In this document: positions 9,429-18,202 of the stretch, one piece after another | Position numbering within the stretch: the first letter of the stretch is position 1 | How the letters are laid out: each line of letters starts with the position of its first letter | Position numbers and translations under genes: made by a program | The notes under the pieces: model-generated | The model's database searches: none | What the model saw: only the letters and a program-made list of their open reading frames with translations | Told to the model about the DNA's origin: nothing | Origin: Pleomorphomonas sp. | GTDB lineage: Bacteria > Pseudomonadota > Alphaproteobacteria > Rhizobiales > Pleomorphomonadaceae | Length of the DNA stretch: 52,049 nucleotides | Assembly (NCBI GenBank): GCA_030603685.1 | Contig: JAUVXG010000010.1 | Location: forward strand, 1-52,049 | Direction: 5' to 3'

Positions 9429-10054
9429 TGGAAGCATCCGTTGCCTGCACGGTTCTGCTGGTCGATGATCATCCCGCCGTGCTGCAAGGGCTCGCAGCCC
9501 TTCTTGCATCGAGCGGGCTCCCACCTCCTCTTCAAGCTTCGACGATGGAGGAGGCACGCGCGATTGCCTGCGAGACCGAGATCGACCTCGCCGTCATCGA
9601 CCTCTCGCTCGAGCGTGGCGATGGCCTGGATCTCGTCCCGGATCTTACCGGTCGCGGCGCTCGGGTGATTGTCTACTCGATGTTCGAAGATGCGCGGACG
9701 ATCAGGCGTTCGCTGCAATATGGAGTTCTCGGCTACGTAACCAAGCGCGACGATCCTGCCCGTCTTCTCGAAGCTGTGGATCGGATTCGCCGTGGCGAGA
9801 CCTACCTGTCCGTCCGGGCAGCCGCTGCGCTGCGCGACGCGGACGGGGCAACGCAAGGTAAGGAGCTCAGCGAACGCGAACGGCAAGTTCTGGCTTTGAT
9901 GGGGCAGGGGGAAAGCAACATCGGCATCGCGGCAACGCTCGGCATCAGCGTGCGAACGGTCGAGACCTATTATGCCCGTATCAGTGAGAAGTTGGATCTG
10001 CCGCTGAGCGTCCGGGACCTTCGGAAATACGCGATCCGCCATTTCCACGAGTAG
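9428..10054 (+). CDS. LuxR/FixJ-family response regulator
   Basis: DNA-binding response regulator of 208 residues that should be phosphorylated by the kinase encoded just upstream. The receiver covers residues 1-120 with the acidic pair in LVDDHP, the acceptor Asp58 in LAVIDLSLERGDGLDLV and Lys in GYVTKRDD. The C-terminal LuxR-type helix-turn-helix (about 140-205) reads LSERERQVLALMGQGESNIGIAATLGISVRTVETYYARI. The ATG at 9428 overlaps the kinase stop codon; a GTG three bases earlier is also possible. Targets are unknown; no gene beside it suggests one. Confidence 0.92.
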   Translation: MEASVACTVLLVDDHPAVLQGLAALLASSGLPPPLQASTMEEARAIACETEIDLAVIDLSLERGDGLDLVPDLTGRGARVIVYSMFEDARTIRRSLQYGVLGYVTKRDDPARLLEAVDRIRRGETYLSVRAAAALRDADGATQGKELSERERQVLALMGQGESNIGIAATLGISVRTVETYYARISEKLDLPLSVRDLRKYAIRHFHE

Positions 10055-10117
10055 TTTCCGCTCGCAGTGCCTCGAGGCCATCTGGCAGCCGCGCTGTCCT
10101 GCAGGAGAAGACCTCAA

Positions 10118-10300
10118 TCAGCGGAATGAGCTGCTAAGGGTCTTCAGCGCTTCGGGCAAGCCGGACAACGTCCGCAGAAGCTCTTGGGCGTTAACGCCAT
10201 TCGGACCACTGGCGTTTTGCGAGAACGCGTTCAGGGCGAACAGGAAGACCGCCATCAGAATGAGCCGGTTGACGACGAGCGTCAGAAGCCACCTGATCAT
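10118..10300 (-). CDS. Small inner-membrane protein, 60 residues
   Basis: A short protein with one N-terminal hydrophobic helix (MIRWLLTLVVNRLILMAVFLFALNAF reads as a transmembrane segment or uncleaved signal) and a Ser/Leu-rich tail. Its ATG overlaps the stop codon of the PilZ gene (ATGA), and this coupling is the main reason to believe it. No family is recognised. It might help bring the PilZ protein to the membrane, but this is a guess from gene order. Confidence 0.55.
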   Translation of the reverse strand: MIRWLLTLVVNRLILMAVFLFALNAFSQNASGPNGVNAQELLRTLSGLPEALKTLSSSFR

Positions 10301-10683
10301 ATCATCGGCTCGGTCAGCTCCCTGACCCGTCGGGCCAGCATGTCGCGTTCCTCTTTCAGCTTCCGTACCTGGCGTGCGACTTCGATGGGAACGACCGTGC
10401 CGGTGTCCTTTTTCTCGATGAACGAGACGCCCAGCGACGTTGCCTGCCGCCAGACCACCTTCACCCGGCGGCTGTGCCCCTTCAAGGGAATGAGCAGATC
10501 CAGCTCACTGGGTACCTGCACTGGATCGGAAAAATCGAGCTTCGCTCCGCTTTCCGACATGTTCCGGACGAGGCAGTCGATGGTACACCAGCGGTTGTTG
10601 AAGGCGACCTGACCTCCCAAATAGGTACGCCCCCGATGCTCTCGGCGCCGATCAAGCATTGAAAATGCCTTTCTTTGAAACAC
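10297..10683 (-). CDS. PilZ-domain protein, probable cyclic di-GMP receptor
   Basis: 128 residues. The N-terminal basic motif RRREHR (residues about 11-16) and the later NMSESGAKLDF (N/DxSxxG pattern) are the two conserved cyclic-di-GMP-binding motifs of PilZ domains. These are followed by strand-forming LDLLIPLKGHSRRVKVVWRQATSLGVSF. A C-terminal helix rich in Lys/Arg/Glu (VARQVRKLKEERDMLARRVREL) could form a coiled coil, so the protein may dimerise. It is translationally coupled to a small membrane protein downstream. With an HD-GYP phosphodiesterase 5 kb away, cyclic di-GMP signalling is active in this organism. Confidence 0.88.
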   Translation of the reverse strand: MFQRKAFSMLDRRREHRGRTYLGGQVAFNNRWCTIDCLVRNMSESGAKLDFSDPVQVPSELDLLIPLKGHSRRVKVVWRQATSLGVSFIEKKDTGTVVPIEVARQVRKLKEERDMLARRVRELTEPMI

Positions 10684-10858
10684 ATGGACACGTCATGCTC
10701 CTATTCGGAGCAAGAGAGGTGCCAATGCAGTTCAGAGTAGCAATCCAGATGCTTCCTTTGGCAGTGCCGTCGCGGTGTCGGCCGATCTCGCTTTTCGTTG
10801 GGTGACGCCCGCTGCTCGATTGGGATGCCCGCCCTCAGGGATGGTTCACGGCGTATCC

Positions 10859-11893
10859 CTAGGCAGCCCTTGGAGCAACGGCGGCCTGGCGAAACGAGAT
10901 CAGTTTCCGGCTCTGCTCGTCCCACAAGACCAGCTTCACGCATTTCAGGCTCTGCAGAAGCGTGATCCTGCCGATTTCAGCAAGTTCGGGATGGTTTCGG
11001 AGAACCTCCGGCAGGCGATAGTAGGGAACCTTGCTCGATAGGTGATGCACATGGTGGATGCCGATATTGGCGGTCATCCAGCGCAACACGGGGGGCAGGT
11101 CGTAATGGGAGGCCCCGTGCAGCGCGGCTTTCGGGAACTGCCACTCCGGCTCTTTCGACCAGTGCGTTTCCTCGAACTGATGCTGCACGTAGAAAAGCCA
11201 GACACCGATGGATCCGGCCAGCAAGACGATCGGCAGGTGAACGGCGAAGAAGGACACGGGCCCGACCGCCCAGATCAACAGCGCGGCGACGGCGATGACA
11301 GCGGCGTTGGTCGCCATGGTCGACACCCAAGGCAGAACCCCGGCGCGCATCATGCCGAATGGCAGGCGTTGCTGGATCAGGAAAAGCCAGGCGGGGCCGA
11401 TGCCGAACATGACAAGCGGATGTCGGTAAAAACGATATCCGATCCGCCCCCATCGAGAGCGCGCGTAATACTCGCTCACGGTAAGGGTCGTGATGTCGCC
11501 GACACCGCGCTCGTCGAGATTCCCAGCCGAGGCGTGATGCGTGGCGTGCGCCCTTCGCCAGTAATCATAAGGGGTGAGCGTGAGGACGCCGAGGATGCGC
11601 CCCGTCCAGTCGTCGCAGCGCCGCCGGGCGAAGAACGAGCCATGACCGCAATCGTGCTGAATCATGAACAGACGCACAAGGAAGCCGGCCGCCGGAACGA
11701 TCAGGATCAGGCCCCACCAGTAGCCGTAATGGACAGCGGCCCAGGTCAGCAACCACAGGCCGACAAAAGGCAGGGCCGTCACGGCCAGTTCGAACACGCT
11801 GCGGCCCACATGAGGCGTGCGGTACTTCGACAGGAGCTTGAGCCAGGCTTTCTCAGACCCATCGGGGACTCTGGAGATCGTATCCGCCGTCAT
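10859..11893 (-). CDS. Membrane fatty-acid desaturase
   Basis: 344-residue integral membrane di-iron desaturase that would insert a double bond in lipid acyl chains. The three histidine boxes are present: HDCGH at 80-84, HATHH at 116-120 and HHVHH near residue 288. Four or more hydrophobic segments lie around them (about 35-55, 57-78, 165-180, 195-245). The pattern is that of the FADS superfamily, close to bacterial delta-12/omega-6 types such as DesA; the exact position of the double bond cannot be read from the sequence. The ATG overlaps the stop of the short DUF4167 gene upstream (ATGA). Confidence 0.9.
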   Translation of the reverse strand: MTADTISRVPDGSEKAWLKLLSKYRTPHVGRSVFELAVTALPFVGLWLLTWAAVHYGYWWGLILIVPAAGFLVRLFMIQHDCGHGSFFARRRCDDWTGRILGVLTLTPYDYWRRAHATHHASAGNLDERGVGDITTLTVSEYYARSRWGRIGYRFYRHPLVMFGIGPAWLFLIQQRLPFGMMRAGVLPWVSTMATNAAVIAVAALLIWAVGPVSFFAVHLPIVLLAGSIGVWLFYVQHQFEETHWSKEPEWQFPKAALHGASHYDLPPVLRWMTANIGIHHVHHLSSKVPYYRLPEVLRNHPELAEIGRITLLQSLKCVKLVLWDEQSRKLISFRQAAVAPRAA

Positions 11894-12117
11894 CGTTGGT
11901 AACCTGCCTTCCCCAGGGCCGCCACGCGATAATAGTGTTCGGCATGCTGAAGGAGGTTCTCCGCCTCGATCTCGTCGCCCGCCTGGGCGCTTTGCCGGGC
12001 GAGCCGCACATAGTGCTCATATCGGCGTTTTGGGCTGTCGGAGGTTGTGTTTGGCGCGGCCGTGACCCCGCCCGCACGCCTGCGGGCTGAGCGGAAGTTT
12101 TGACGTGATGAGGTCAA
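11890..12117 (-). CDS. Short DUF4167-domain protein
   Basis: Small basic protein whose C-terminal half matches the DUF4167 signature of Hyphomicrobiales: KRRYEHYVRLARQSAQAGD followed by IEAENLLQHAEHYYRV. The usual family member is several hundred residues long with a long disordered tail and is encoded alone; this copy ends right after the domain and is coupled to a desaturase. The start is uncertain: a TTG at 12117 gives a family-like basic N terminus (TSSRQNFRSARRRAGG), while the frame is open to a TTG at 12243. The function of the domain is not established. Confidence 0.65.
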   Translation of the reverse strand: MTSSRQNFRSARRRAGGVTAAPNTTSDSPKRRYEHYVRLARQSAQAGDEIEAENLLQHAEHYYRVAALGKAGYQR

Positions 12118-12426
12118 TAACAGTTCAAGCCCTCGATGCGGCTTGCTCCTCGAAGTTTGGTCTCTCGGGATGGTCGACAGCGATGAATGCGAGCCAAGCG
12201 CCAATCGTATCGCCGCTTCTGACGCGGCATCGCCGTCCGACAATGACTTATCCTATCATTGCGGCCTTTTCATGTATTCAGCGGCAATGGTCGTATTGAT
12301 GAAGATATAGCCATTTCTTCGGGCCGATGCCCGAGCCGGCGTTGAAATTGTTCCGAAACGACGGATTATCTTTCTACGAGGGCAGGGCGCGGCTGGGCAA
12401 CCTAACGGCGATGCGCCCCCCGTCCG
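12118..12426. other. Non-coding region between the DUF4167 gene and the sugar operon
   Basis: About 310 bp holding the likely promoter of the DUF4167/desaturase pair (leftward) and the 3' region of the sugar operon. No gene, repeat or clear terminator is seen. Confidence 0.35.
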
Positions 12427-13551
12427 TCAAGTCCCGCGGCGGGCCCGCACGACTTCCGGCACTTCGCGCCGCGTCAAGGCCTTGCCGGCGCTGTCGAACA
12501 GGTGACAGGACGCGGCGGCAAAGCTCAGGTCCGTCGTGTCGCCCAGCGAAATCAGCGTCGTGCCGTCGATGATGCCCTTGAGATCGAGGCCGTTGGTGGT
12601 GGTGATCTCGACCAGCGTTTCGTGTCCGAGCCGCTCCACCAGTTCGACGCGACCGCTGACGGTGATGCCGTCCGTCTTGCCGTGGCGCATGTCCTCTGGC
12701 CGAATCCCGAGCGTCGCCCGGTCGCCGACCGCTGCCTTGTCGGGGTCAATGGGCAGGAGAGCCTCGCCGATGTCGGGGGCTGCAACCTTGACGCCGTCCG
12801 CCGACACCTCTGCCACCGTCACCTCGATGTAGTTCATCTTGGGCGAACCGATGAAGCCGGCGACGAACAGGTTGGCCGGCGTATGGTAGAGCTCCATCGG
12901 CGTACCGATCTGCTGGGCGTAGCCGCCTTCCAGGACGACGATCTTGTCGGCGAGTGTCATCGCTTCCACCTGGTCGTGGGTGACGTAGATCATCGTCGCC
13001 CCGAGGTCGCGGTGCAGCTTGGCGATCTCGGCGCGGGTGTTGACGCGCAGGGCAGCATCGAGGTTGGAGAGCGGCTCGTCGAACAGGAACACCTCCGGAT
13101 TGCGCACGATGGCGCGGCCGATGGCAACGCGCTGGCGCTGGCCGCCGGAGAGCTGCTTCGGCAGCCGATCGAGATAGGGTTCGAGCTTCAGGATCTCGGC
13201 GGCCTTCTTGACCTTGGCGTCGACCTCGGCCTTGGGCGCCTTGGCGATGTGAAGGCCGAAGGCCATGTTGTCGTAGACCGTCTTGTGCGGATAGAGCGCG
13301 TAGGACTGGAACACCATGGCGATGCCGCGATCCTTGGGTTCGAGGTCGTTGACCACCCGGCCGCCGATTTCCATCGTTCCGGCAGTGATCTCCTCAAGGC
13401 CCGCCACCATGCGCAAGAGCGGCGACTTGCCGCAGCCCGACGGGCCGACGACCACGACGAACTCGCCGTCCGCAATGTCGAGATCGACCCCCTTGATGAC
13501 CTCGACGGCGCCATAGCTCTTGCGCACCGACTTCATGCTGAGGCTGGCCAT
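12427..13551 (-). CDS. ugpC: Sugar ABC transporter ATPase (UgpC/MsmK/MalK type)
   Basis: 374-residue nucleotide-binding subunit that powers the importer encoded just upstream. Walker A is at 36-43 (GPSGCGKS), the Q loop is VFQSYALYPH, the signature is LSGGQRQR, Walker B is VFLFDEPLSNLDA, the switch His is in YVTHDQVEAMTLAD, and a C-terminal TOBE regulatory domain begins near residue 235. One oddity: the residue after GKS is Pro44, where nearly every ABC ATPase has Thr (GKST). A single base change in the Thr codon would explain it. The gene symbol is used in the generic sense of this subfamily; the substrate is not known to be glycerol-3-phosphate. Confidence 0.9.
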   Translation of the reverse strand: MASLSMKSVRKSYGAVEVIKGVDLDIADGEFVVVVGPSGCGKSPLLRMVAGLEEITAGTMEIGGRVVNDLEPKDRGIAMVFQSYALYPHKTVYDNMAFGLHIAKAPKAEVDAKVKKAAEILKLEPYLDRLPKQLSGGQRQRVAIGRAIVRNPEVFLFDEPLSNLDAALRVNTRAEIAKLHRDLGATMIYVTHDQVEAMTLADKIVVLEGGYAQQIGTPMELYHTPANLFVAGFIGSPKMNYIEVTVAEVSADGVKVAAPDIGEALLPIDPDKAAVGDRATLGIRPEDMRHGKTDGITVSGRVELVERLGHETLVEITTTNGLDLKGIIDGTTLISLGDTTDLSFAAASCHLFDSAGKALTRREVPEVVRARRGT

Positions 13552-13624
13552 GATGCGATAGTCTCCCTGGAATGTCCGTTCGGTGTGGCGACCGGCCGAC
13601 TCTGTGGTCGGTCACCCTGTCGCC

Positions 13625-14602
13625 TCAGCCTTCGACGTGGAGGAGGCCGGTCTTCGGATCGCGCGTCACCGGCACGGGATCGCCGATGTAGCCGCCGAAG
13701 GTGTCGGGTGTCGGATGGTTGGCAAAGCTCATGAACAGCAGCCCCTCGTCGGCGAACACGATCTTGCCGGCATAGCGCTGACCGCTGTTCGTCGCCCCGT
13801 CGAGGAACGGGCCGGGTGCGACCGTCCAGGGGCCGAGATGGCTGTCGGCGACGAGATAGTGCGTGCCGCTGACCGGCGCGGTCGGGGCGCCGGCCGCATA
13901 GGCCTTGGACCAGTGAACGCTGGCGGTGCAGAACAGCATGTACCACTTGCCCTCGATCTCGAAGACCTGCGGGACCTCGAGCTGGCCGAAGTCGCCGCCG
14001 GCATAGATCGGCGGTTCGAGCGTCCAGGCGAAGAGATCGGGTGAGCGGGCAAAGCCGATGGCGCCGCGCGCATTCATCTCGTCGCCGACTGGCACGCGGG
14101 CGGTGAAGTACATTACCCAGCCATCGCCGGCGGGATCACGCATCACCCACGGGTCGCGCATCGCCCGGTCGCCCCAGATGCCCGGCTCCCACTCCTCGTA
14201 CCAGCGGGTATCGATGTCGAGGATGAGGCCGTTGCCGACGCGCGTCCAGGTGAAGAGGTCGGGCGAGGTGGCATGGCCGATGCGCTGGTACATGCAGTCC
14301 TCGTCGCGCCGGTTGGCGGTGTAGAACTGATGCCAGAGGCCATCGTCGCCCTTCACCACCGAGCCGGTCCAGGTGCAGAGGTCGTCCCAGGCCGGGCCGT
14401 CGGTCGATGGACCGAAGCAGGTGCCATGATGGATCCAGTTGCGGAGATTCCGGGACGTGGCGTGGCCATAGCTGGCGTTGCGATGGCGCTTGTGCGGGTC
14501 GATCAGCGATTTCGGGGCCTGCAGGTGGAAGATGTGCCAGTCGTCCCCATCCCTGGCCAGCCAGAAGTCCCAGATCCATTTATCGTCGAGAGAAAGAGTC
14601 AC
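13625..14602 (-). CDS. Glycoside hydrolase, five-bladed beta-propeller (clan GH-J-like)
   Basis: 325 residues without signal peptide, so probably cytoplasmic. Three acidic motifs fit clan GH-J (families 32 and 68): WIWDFW near the N terminus in the place of WMNDPNG, MRDPWV in the place of RDP, and LEVPQVF in the place of the acid/base ECP motif. Repeated W(x)D/PDLFTW strands fit a beta-propeller. I prefer the GTG at 14602, right before the conserved TLSLDDKWIWDFW; the open frame extends to a TTG at 14659. It sits between the permease and ATPase genes, so it should cleave the sugar that the transporter brings in, perhaps a fructoside (inference). GH43-like proteins share the fold and cannot be excluded. 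Confidence 0.78.
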   Translation of the reverse strand: MTLSLDDKWIWDFWLARDGDDWHIFHLQAPKSLIDPHKRHRNASYGHATSRNLRNWIHHGTCFGPSTDGPAWDDLCTWTGSVVKGDDGLWHQFYTANRRDEDCMYQRIGHATSPDLFTWTRVGNGLILDIDTRWYEEWEPGIWGDRAMRDPWVMRDPAGDGWVMYFTARVPVGDEMNARGAIGFARSPDLFAWTLEPPIYAGGDFGQLEVPQVFEIEGKWYMLFCTASVHWSKAYAAGAPTAPVSGTHYLVADSHLGPWTVAPGPFLDGATNSGQRYAGKIVFADEGLLFMSFANHPTPDTFGGYIGDPVPVTRDPKTGLLHVEG

Positions 14603-14669
14603 AGTCAGTGTTCCATGTTGAGCCGATCCGACAGAGGCCGGGTCGGCGGGAGGGGGCAAGCGCGCCCCG

Positions 14670-15548
14670 TCATCCCTTGATGCCGGTGGAGGCGATCGAG
14701 GTGATGAAGGCGCGCTGCAGGGCGAGGTAGAAGGCCAGCACGGGCACGGTGATCATCGACAGGTAGGCCATGACCTGCCCCCAGTCGGTGTTGAGCTGGA
14801 AGAAGTACTGCAGGCCCACCATCACCGGCCGGTACTGCTCCGACTGGGTCACCATCAGCGGCCACAGATACTGGTTGTACATGGCGAGGAAGCGCAGGAT
14901 GGCGGCGGTGGCGATCACCGGGCCGGAGATCGGCATGATCACCTTGGCGTAGATCTGGAACCAGGAGGCGCCGTCGATCCGGGCCGCCTCGATCAGGTCG
15001 CGCGGCAGATCGCGGAAATACTGCACGAACAGGAAGACGGTCAGTGCATCCGACAGGAAAGGCACGATCTGGACGCGGTAGCTGTTGAGCCAGCCCCACT
15101 CGATGCCGTCGGCGCCGATCCAGGGCAGGTTGTTGACCACCAGAAGAAGCGGGATGGCGATGGTTTCGAGCGGAACGATCAGCGTGGCGATGACGATCGA
15201 CAGCATCACGTCCTTGCCCTTCCAGTCCAGGAAAGCGAAGGAGAAGCCGGCCATCGAACAGATGACGAGGTTGAGCACCACCGTTACCGAGGTGACGAAG
15301 ATCGAGTTGAAGATGAAGAGAGCCACCGGCGCGCGGGCAAAGCTTGCCGTGTAATTGTCGAGCGAGATGTCGCCCACCGGCAGGAAGGCGCGGATGGAGG
15401 AGGTGTCGGACAGAAGCTGCATGGACGGCTTCAGCGACGATACCAGCATGAACACCAGCGGGAAGACGAAGATCAACGCCACCAGAACGAGGATGGCATA
15501 GCGCATGAACAGAGACGTCGCGCGGGTTTCGGGCGTGCGGGATGGCAT
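14670..15548 (-). CDS. Sugar ABC transporter permease (MalG/UgpE type)
   Basis: 292-residue inner-membrane permease with six predicted membrane helices. The EAA loop motif, which contacts the ATPase, reads LPRDLIEAARIDGASWFQIYAKVIMPISGP. The N terminus (MPSRTPETRATSLFMRYAILVLVALIFVFPL) begins the first helix. The start at 15548 overlaps the stop of the partner permease by one base (TGATG), so the two subunits are translationally coupled. It is of the second-permease type of carbohydrate uptake family CUT1. Confidence 0.93.
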   Translation of the reverse strand: MPSRTPETRATSLFMRYAILVLVALIFVFPLVFMLVSSLKPSMQLLSDTSSIRAFLPVGDISLDNYTASFARAPVALFIFNSIFVTSVTVVLNLVICSMAGFSFAFLDWKGKDVMLSIVIATLIVPLETIAIPLLLVVNNLPWIGADGIEWGWLNSYRVQIVPFLSDALTVFLFVQYFRDLPRDLIEAARIDGASWFQIYAKVIMPISGPVIATAAILRFLAMYNQYLWPLMVTQSEQYRPVMVGLQYFFQLNTDWGQVMAYLSMITVPVLAFYLALQRAFITSIASTGIKG

Positions 15549-16630
15549 CAGGTCCGCTCCCTCGTGAGATAGCGCTGGATCAGCGAGATGGAGAGCACGA
15601 TGAGGAACAGCAGCACCGAGATGGCCGAACCGCCGGCGATATCCTGCTGGCCGTAGCCACGCTGGACGGCCTGGTAGACAAGCGACTGGGTGCTGTCGAT
15701 CGGTCCGCCGTTGGTCATCACGTCGACCTGGGTGAACAGGGCGAAGGCTTGCATGGTGATGACGATCAGCACCAGCACGGCGGTGTTCCTGAGGCCCGGC
15801 CAGGTGACGTGGACGAAGGTCTGCCATCGGCTGGCGCCTTCGATGCGCGCCGCCTCGTAGAGATGCTCGGGAATGGTCTGAAGACCCGACAGCCAGATCA
15901 CCATGTGGAAACCCACGGCCTGCCAGATCGACATGGCGATCATGGCGCCGAAGGCGGTCGAAGTGTTGCCGAGCCAGTCGACCGGCTTGAAGCCGCCGAA
16001 GGTGAGGAAGGCGAGCAGCGTGTTGAGCAGGCCGTTCTGCCCGTCGTAGATGAAGCGCCACAACAGGGCCACCACCACCATCGACACCACGACCGGCATG
16101 AAGAAGATCGCCCGGAAGGCGTTGATGCCCTTGAGCTTCTGGTTGACCAGGAGCGCGAGGCCGAGTGCAAGGGCGCCCTGGAGCGGGGCGACGATCAGCA
16201 CGAACATGAAGGTGTTGACGAGCGCCCGCATGAACACGACGTCCGAGGCGAGCACGTAGACGCGGTTCTCCCCCCACGTCCAAGAGATCCATTCGCGCAT
16301 GCCGTTGAGATGCGGATAGTCGGGGTTGTTGCGCGTGTACCCGCGCAGTCGCGGATAGGTCGGTGCGCCGTCCTCGAGGATGAGGTCGCCATTCTCGCCG
16401 CGCAAGGGTTCGAGCGTCAGCGTCCCGACGCCGAGCAGGCTTTCGAAATTGCGCATCCCGACATACTCGGTCGGGTTGGGCGAGATCAGCCGCTGGTTGG
16501 TGAACGACAGCCCGAAGGCCAGAAAGAACGGCAGGATGAGGAAGATGGCGAGTATGGCGAGGCTGGGGCCGGCCATCAGCCAACCGGCCACCGTGTTCCT
16601 GCCGAACCGGGATTGAGATCGTTGGGTCAA
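15548..16630 (-). CDS. Sugar ABC transporter permease (MalF/UgpA type)
   Basis: 360-residue inner-membrane permease. The first helix follows a short basic N terminus (about residues 14-36). A long periplasmic loop (about 45-130) separates it from five further helices; such a loop is longer than in UgpA and recalls MalF. The EAA motif is IPEHLYEAARIEGASRWQTFVHVTWPGL. It is located between the binding-protein gene (92 bp upstream) and the second permease. With the other genes it makes a CUT1-type importer. Confidence 0.93.
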   Translation of the reverse strand: MTQRSQSRFGRNTVAGWLMAGPSLAILAIFLILPFFLAFGLSFTNQRLISPNPTEYVGMRNFESLLGVGTLTLEPLRGENGDLILEDGAPTYPRLRGYTRNNPDYPHLNGMREWISWTWGENRVYVLASDVVFMRALVNTFMFVLIVAPLQGALALGLALLVNQKLKGINAFRAIFFMPVVVSMVVVALLWRFIYDGQNGLLNTLLAFLTFGGFKPVDWLGNTSTAFGAMIAMSIWQAVGFHMVIWLSGLQTIPEHLYEAARIEGASRWQTFVHVTWPGLRNTAVLVLIVITMQAFALFTQVDVMTNGGPIDSTQSLVYQAVQRGYGQQDIAGGSAISVLLFLIVLSISLIQRYLTRERT

Positions 16631-16722
16631 GATCCTCGGCCTTGCTGGAGACGCCCGACGGGCGCTTCATTTGTCGAACGGTGGGGTGCCGGAGCCGGCA
16701 CATGCCGGCCCCGGTCGTTCTG

Positions 16723-17988
16723 TCAGTGGCCGTAGCCGCTGTTCTTCTCGATGTCGGCGGTGATGGCGTCAGCGGCCGCGTCGAGGGTGTCCTGCACGTC
16801 GGCGCCGTCGGCGATGTCGCTCAGCGCCTTGCGGAACTCCTTGGCGGCGAAGACGTAACCAGGCGTCACCGGTCGGACGAGCGCCTGCTTGGCCGAGAGG
16901 TCGTAGAACACGGCGAGCTTGCCGCCGTCCTTGTAGTTCTCGGTCATCTGCGCCGCCTCGGCGGTGGCCGGGATCAGGCCGATGGCGTTGGAGAAGGCGG
17001 CGAGATACTTGTCCTGCGTCGCGAACTCGATGAACTTGGCGGCGCCGTCGGCATGCTCGCTGGAAGCGGAGATGCCGAGCTGCCAGGACGCCGCGCCGAT
17101 CTTCGGGCCGTGGCCGAAGTCAGGGGCCGGCAGGAACAGCATGTCGTCGCCGAACTTGTCGAGCGGCTTCAGCGCTGCCCAGTTGCCGTTCCACTGCAGC
17201 GCGTACTTGCCTTCGAGGAAGCCGGTGTCGTGGTCGGCGGTATCCTGCGAGGTTCCCGGCGCCAGCTTGCGCTCGAACAGGCTCTGCCACCACTTGCCGA
17301 ACTTCACCGCAGCCTCGCCGTTGAGGGCGCCCTCGGCGGTCTTGTAGGTCGACCGGTCGACGATATCGCCGCCGAAGGACTGCAGGAACGGGCTGAAGGC
17401 GTAGGGATACCACTCGCCCTTGTCGTTCATGGCGAGATCGAGCGGGTAGTCGAACTTGCCGCTGTCCTTGAGCTTGACAAGCGCCGCGTCGAACTCCTCC
17501 AGCGTCCAGGGCTTGTCCAGCGTCGGGATGCGGATTCCGTTCTCTTCGAGCACCGACTTGCGGGCATACATGGCGACGGCGGCGTCCCACAGGCCGACCG
17601 AATAGAGCTTGCCGTCCCAGTGGCCGAGCGTGCCGGGCAGGAACTTGGCGAACTTCTCCTCGGGAATGGGCAGCGGCTGCATGTACTTCGACCAGGCCCA
17701 GTTCGGCATGATCGGGCCGTCGACGTCGATGATGTCGGGCAGCTTGCCGGCAACGGCGGCGGCGGTGATGGCGTCGTTGTAGGCGATCTGGGGGAAGGCC
17801 TGCAGCTTCACTTCCCAGTCGCTCTGGGACTCGTTGAACTCCTTGATGATGCGCGCAAACGTATCGCGTTCGGCGCTGTCGCCGCCTGCGCCGTGATACC
17901 ACATCGACAGCTCGGTGGCGGCCAGTGCCGGTCCGGCGAGGGCCGTCGTCAGGGCTAGAATCCCAGTCAGTTTTGCGAACCGTCCCAT
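16723..17988 (-). CDS. Extracellular solute-binding protein, family 1 (sugar)
   Basis: 421-residue periplasmic binding protein that delivers sugar to the permeases. The signal peptide is MGRFAKLTGILALTTALAGPALA; the mature protein begins near ATELSMWYHGAGGDSAERDTFARIIKEFNE, the usual family start with a strand and a long helix. Many Trp, Tyr and Phe residues in the mature part fit a carbohydrate site. A strong GGAGGAG ribosome-binding site stands 5 bp before the ATG, as expected for the most abundant component of the system. It is the first structural gene after the LacI regulator, 215 bp downstream of it. Confidence 0.92.
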   Translation of the reverse strand: MGRFAKLTGILALTTALAGPALAATELSMWYHGAGGDSAERDTFARIIKEFNESQSDWEVKLQAFPQIAYNDAITAAAVAGKLPDIIDVDGPIMPNWAWSKYMQPLPIPEEKFAKFLPGTLGHWDGKLYSVGLWDAAVAMYARKSVLEENGIRIPTLDKPWTLEEFDAALVKLKDSGKFDYPLDLAMNDKGEWYPYAFSPFLQSFGGDIVDRSTYKTAEGALNGEAAVKFGKWWQSLFERKLAPGTSQDTADHDTGFLEGKYALQWNGNWAALKPLDKFGDDMLFLPAPDFGHGPKIGAASWQLGISASSEHADGAAKFIEFATQDKYLAAFSNAIGLIPATAEAAQMTENYKDGGKLAVFYDLSAKQALVRPVTPGYVFAAKEFRKALSDIADGADVQDTLDAAADAITADIEKNSGYGH

Positions 17989-18202
17989 AGTTTCTCCTCC
18001 GCTTTGTCGGCAGGCCTGACGCAGGTGTTGCTACGCGGCCGGCCTCGTTCCTCAAGGCAATGACCAACCCATCCCGGCAGCGCTGCGCTGCCGGGGCTGG
18101 CGAGTCAGACGTCGTTTCAAGGGATCGTCGCCGTGAGACACACTCCCGGCGGCGATCACGGTGTCCGCCTCGCTTCCTGCGAAACGGACTTTGGGGCCGT
18201 CC

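Noticed and set aside
14670-16703. 677-codon leftward frame across both permease genes
   Set aside because: Only the last 292 residues are a permease; the first part is out of frame with the first permease and shows no family likeness. The true start is the ATG at 15548.
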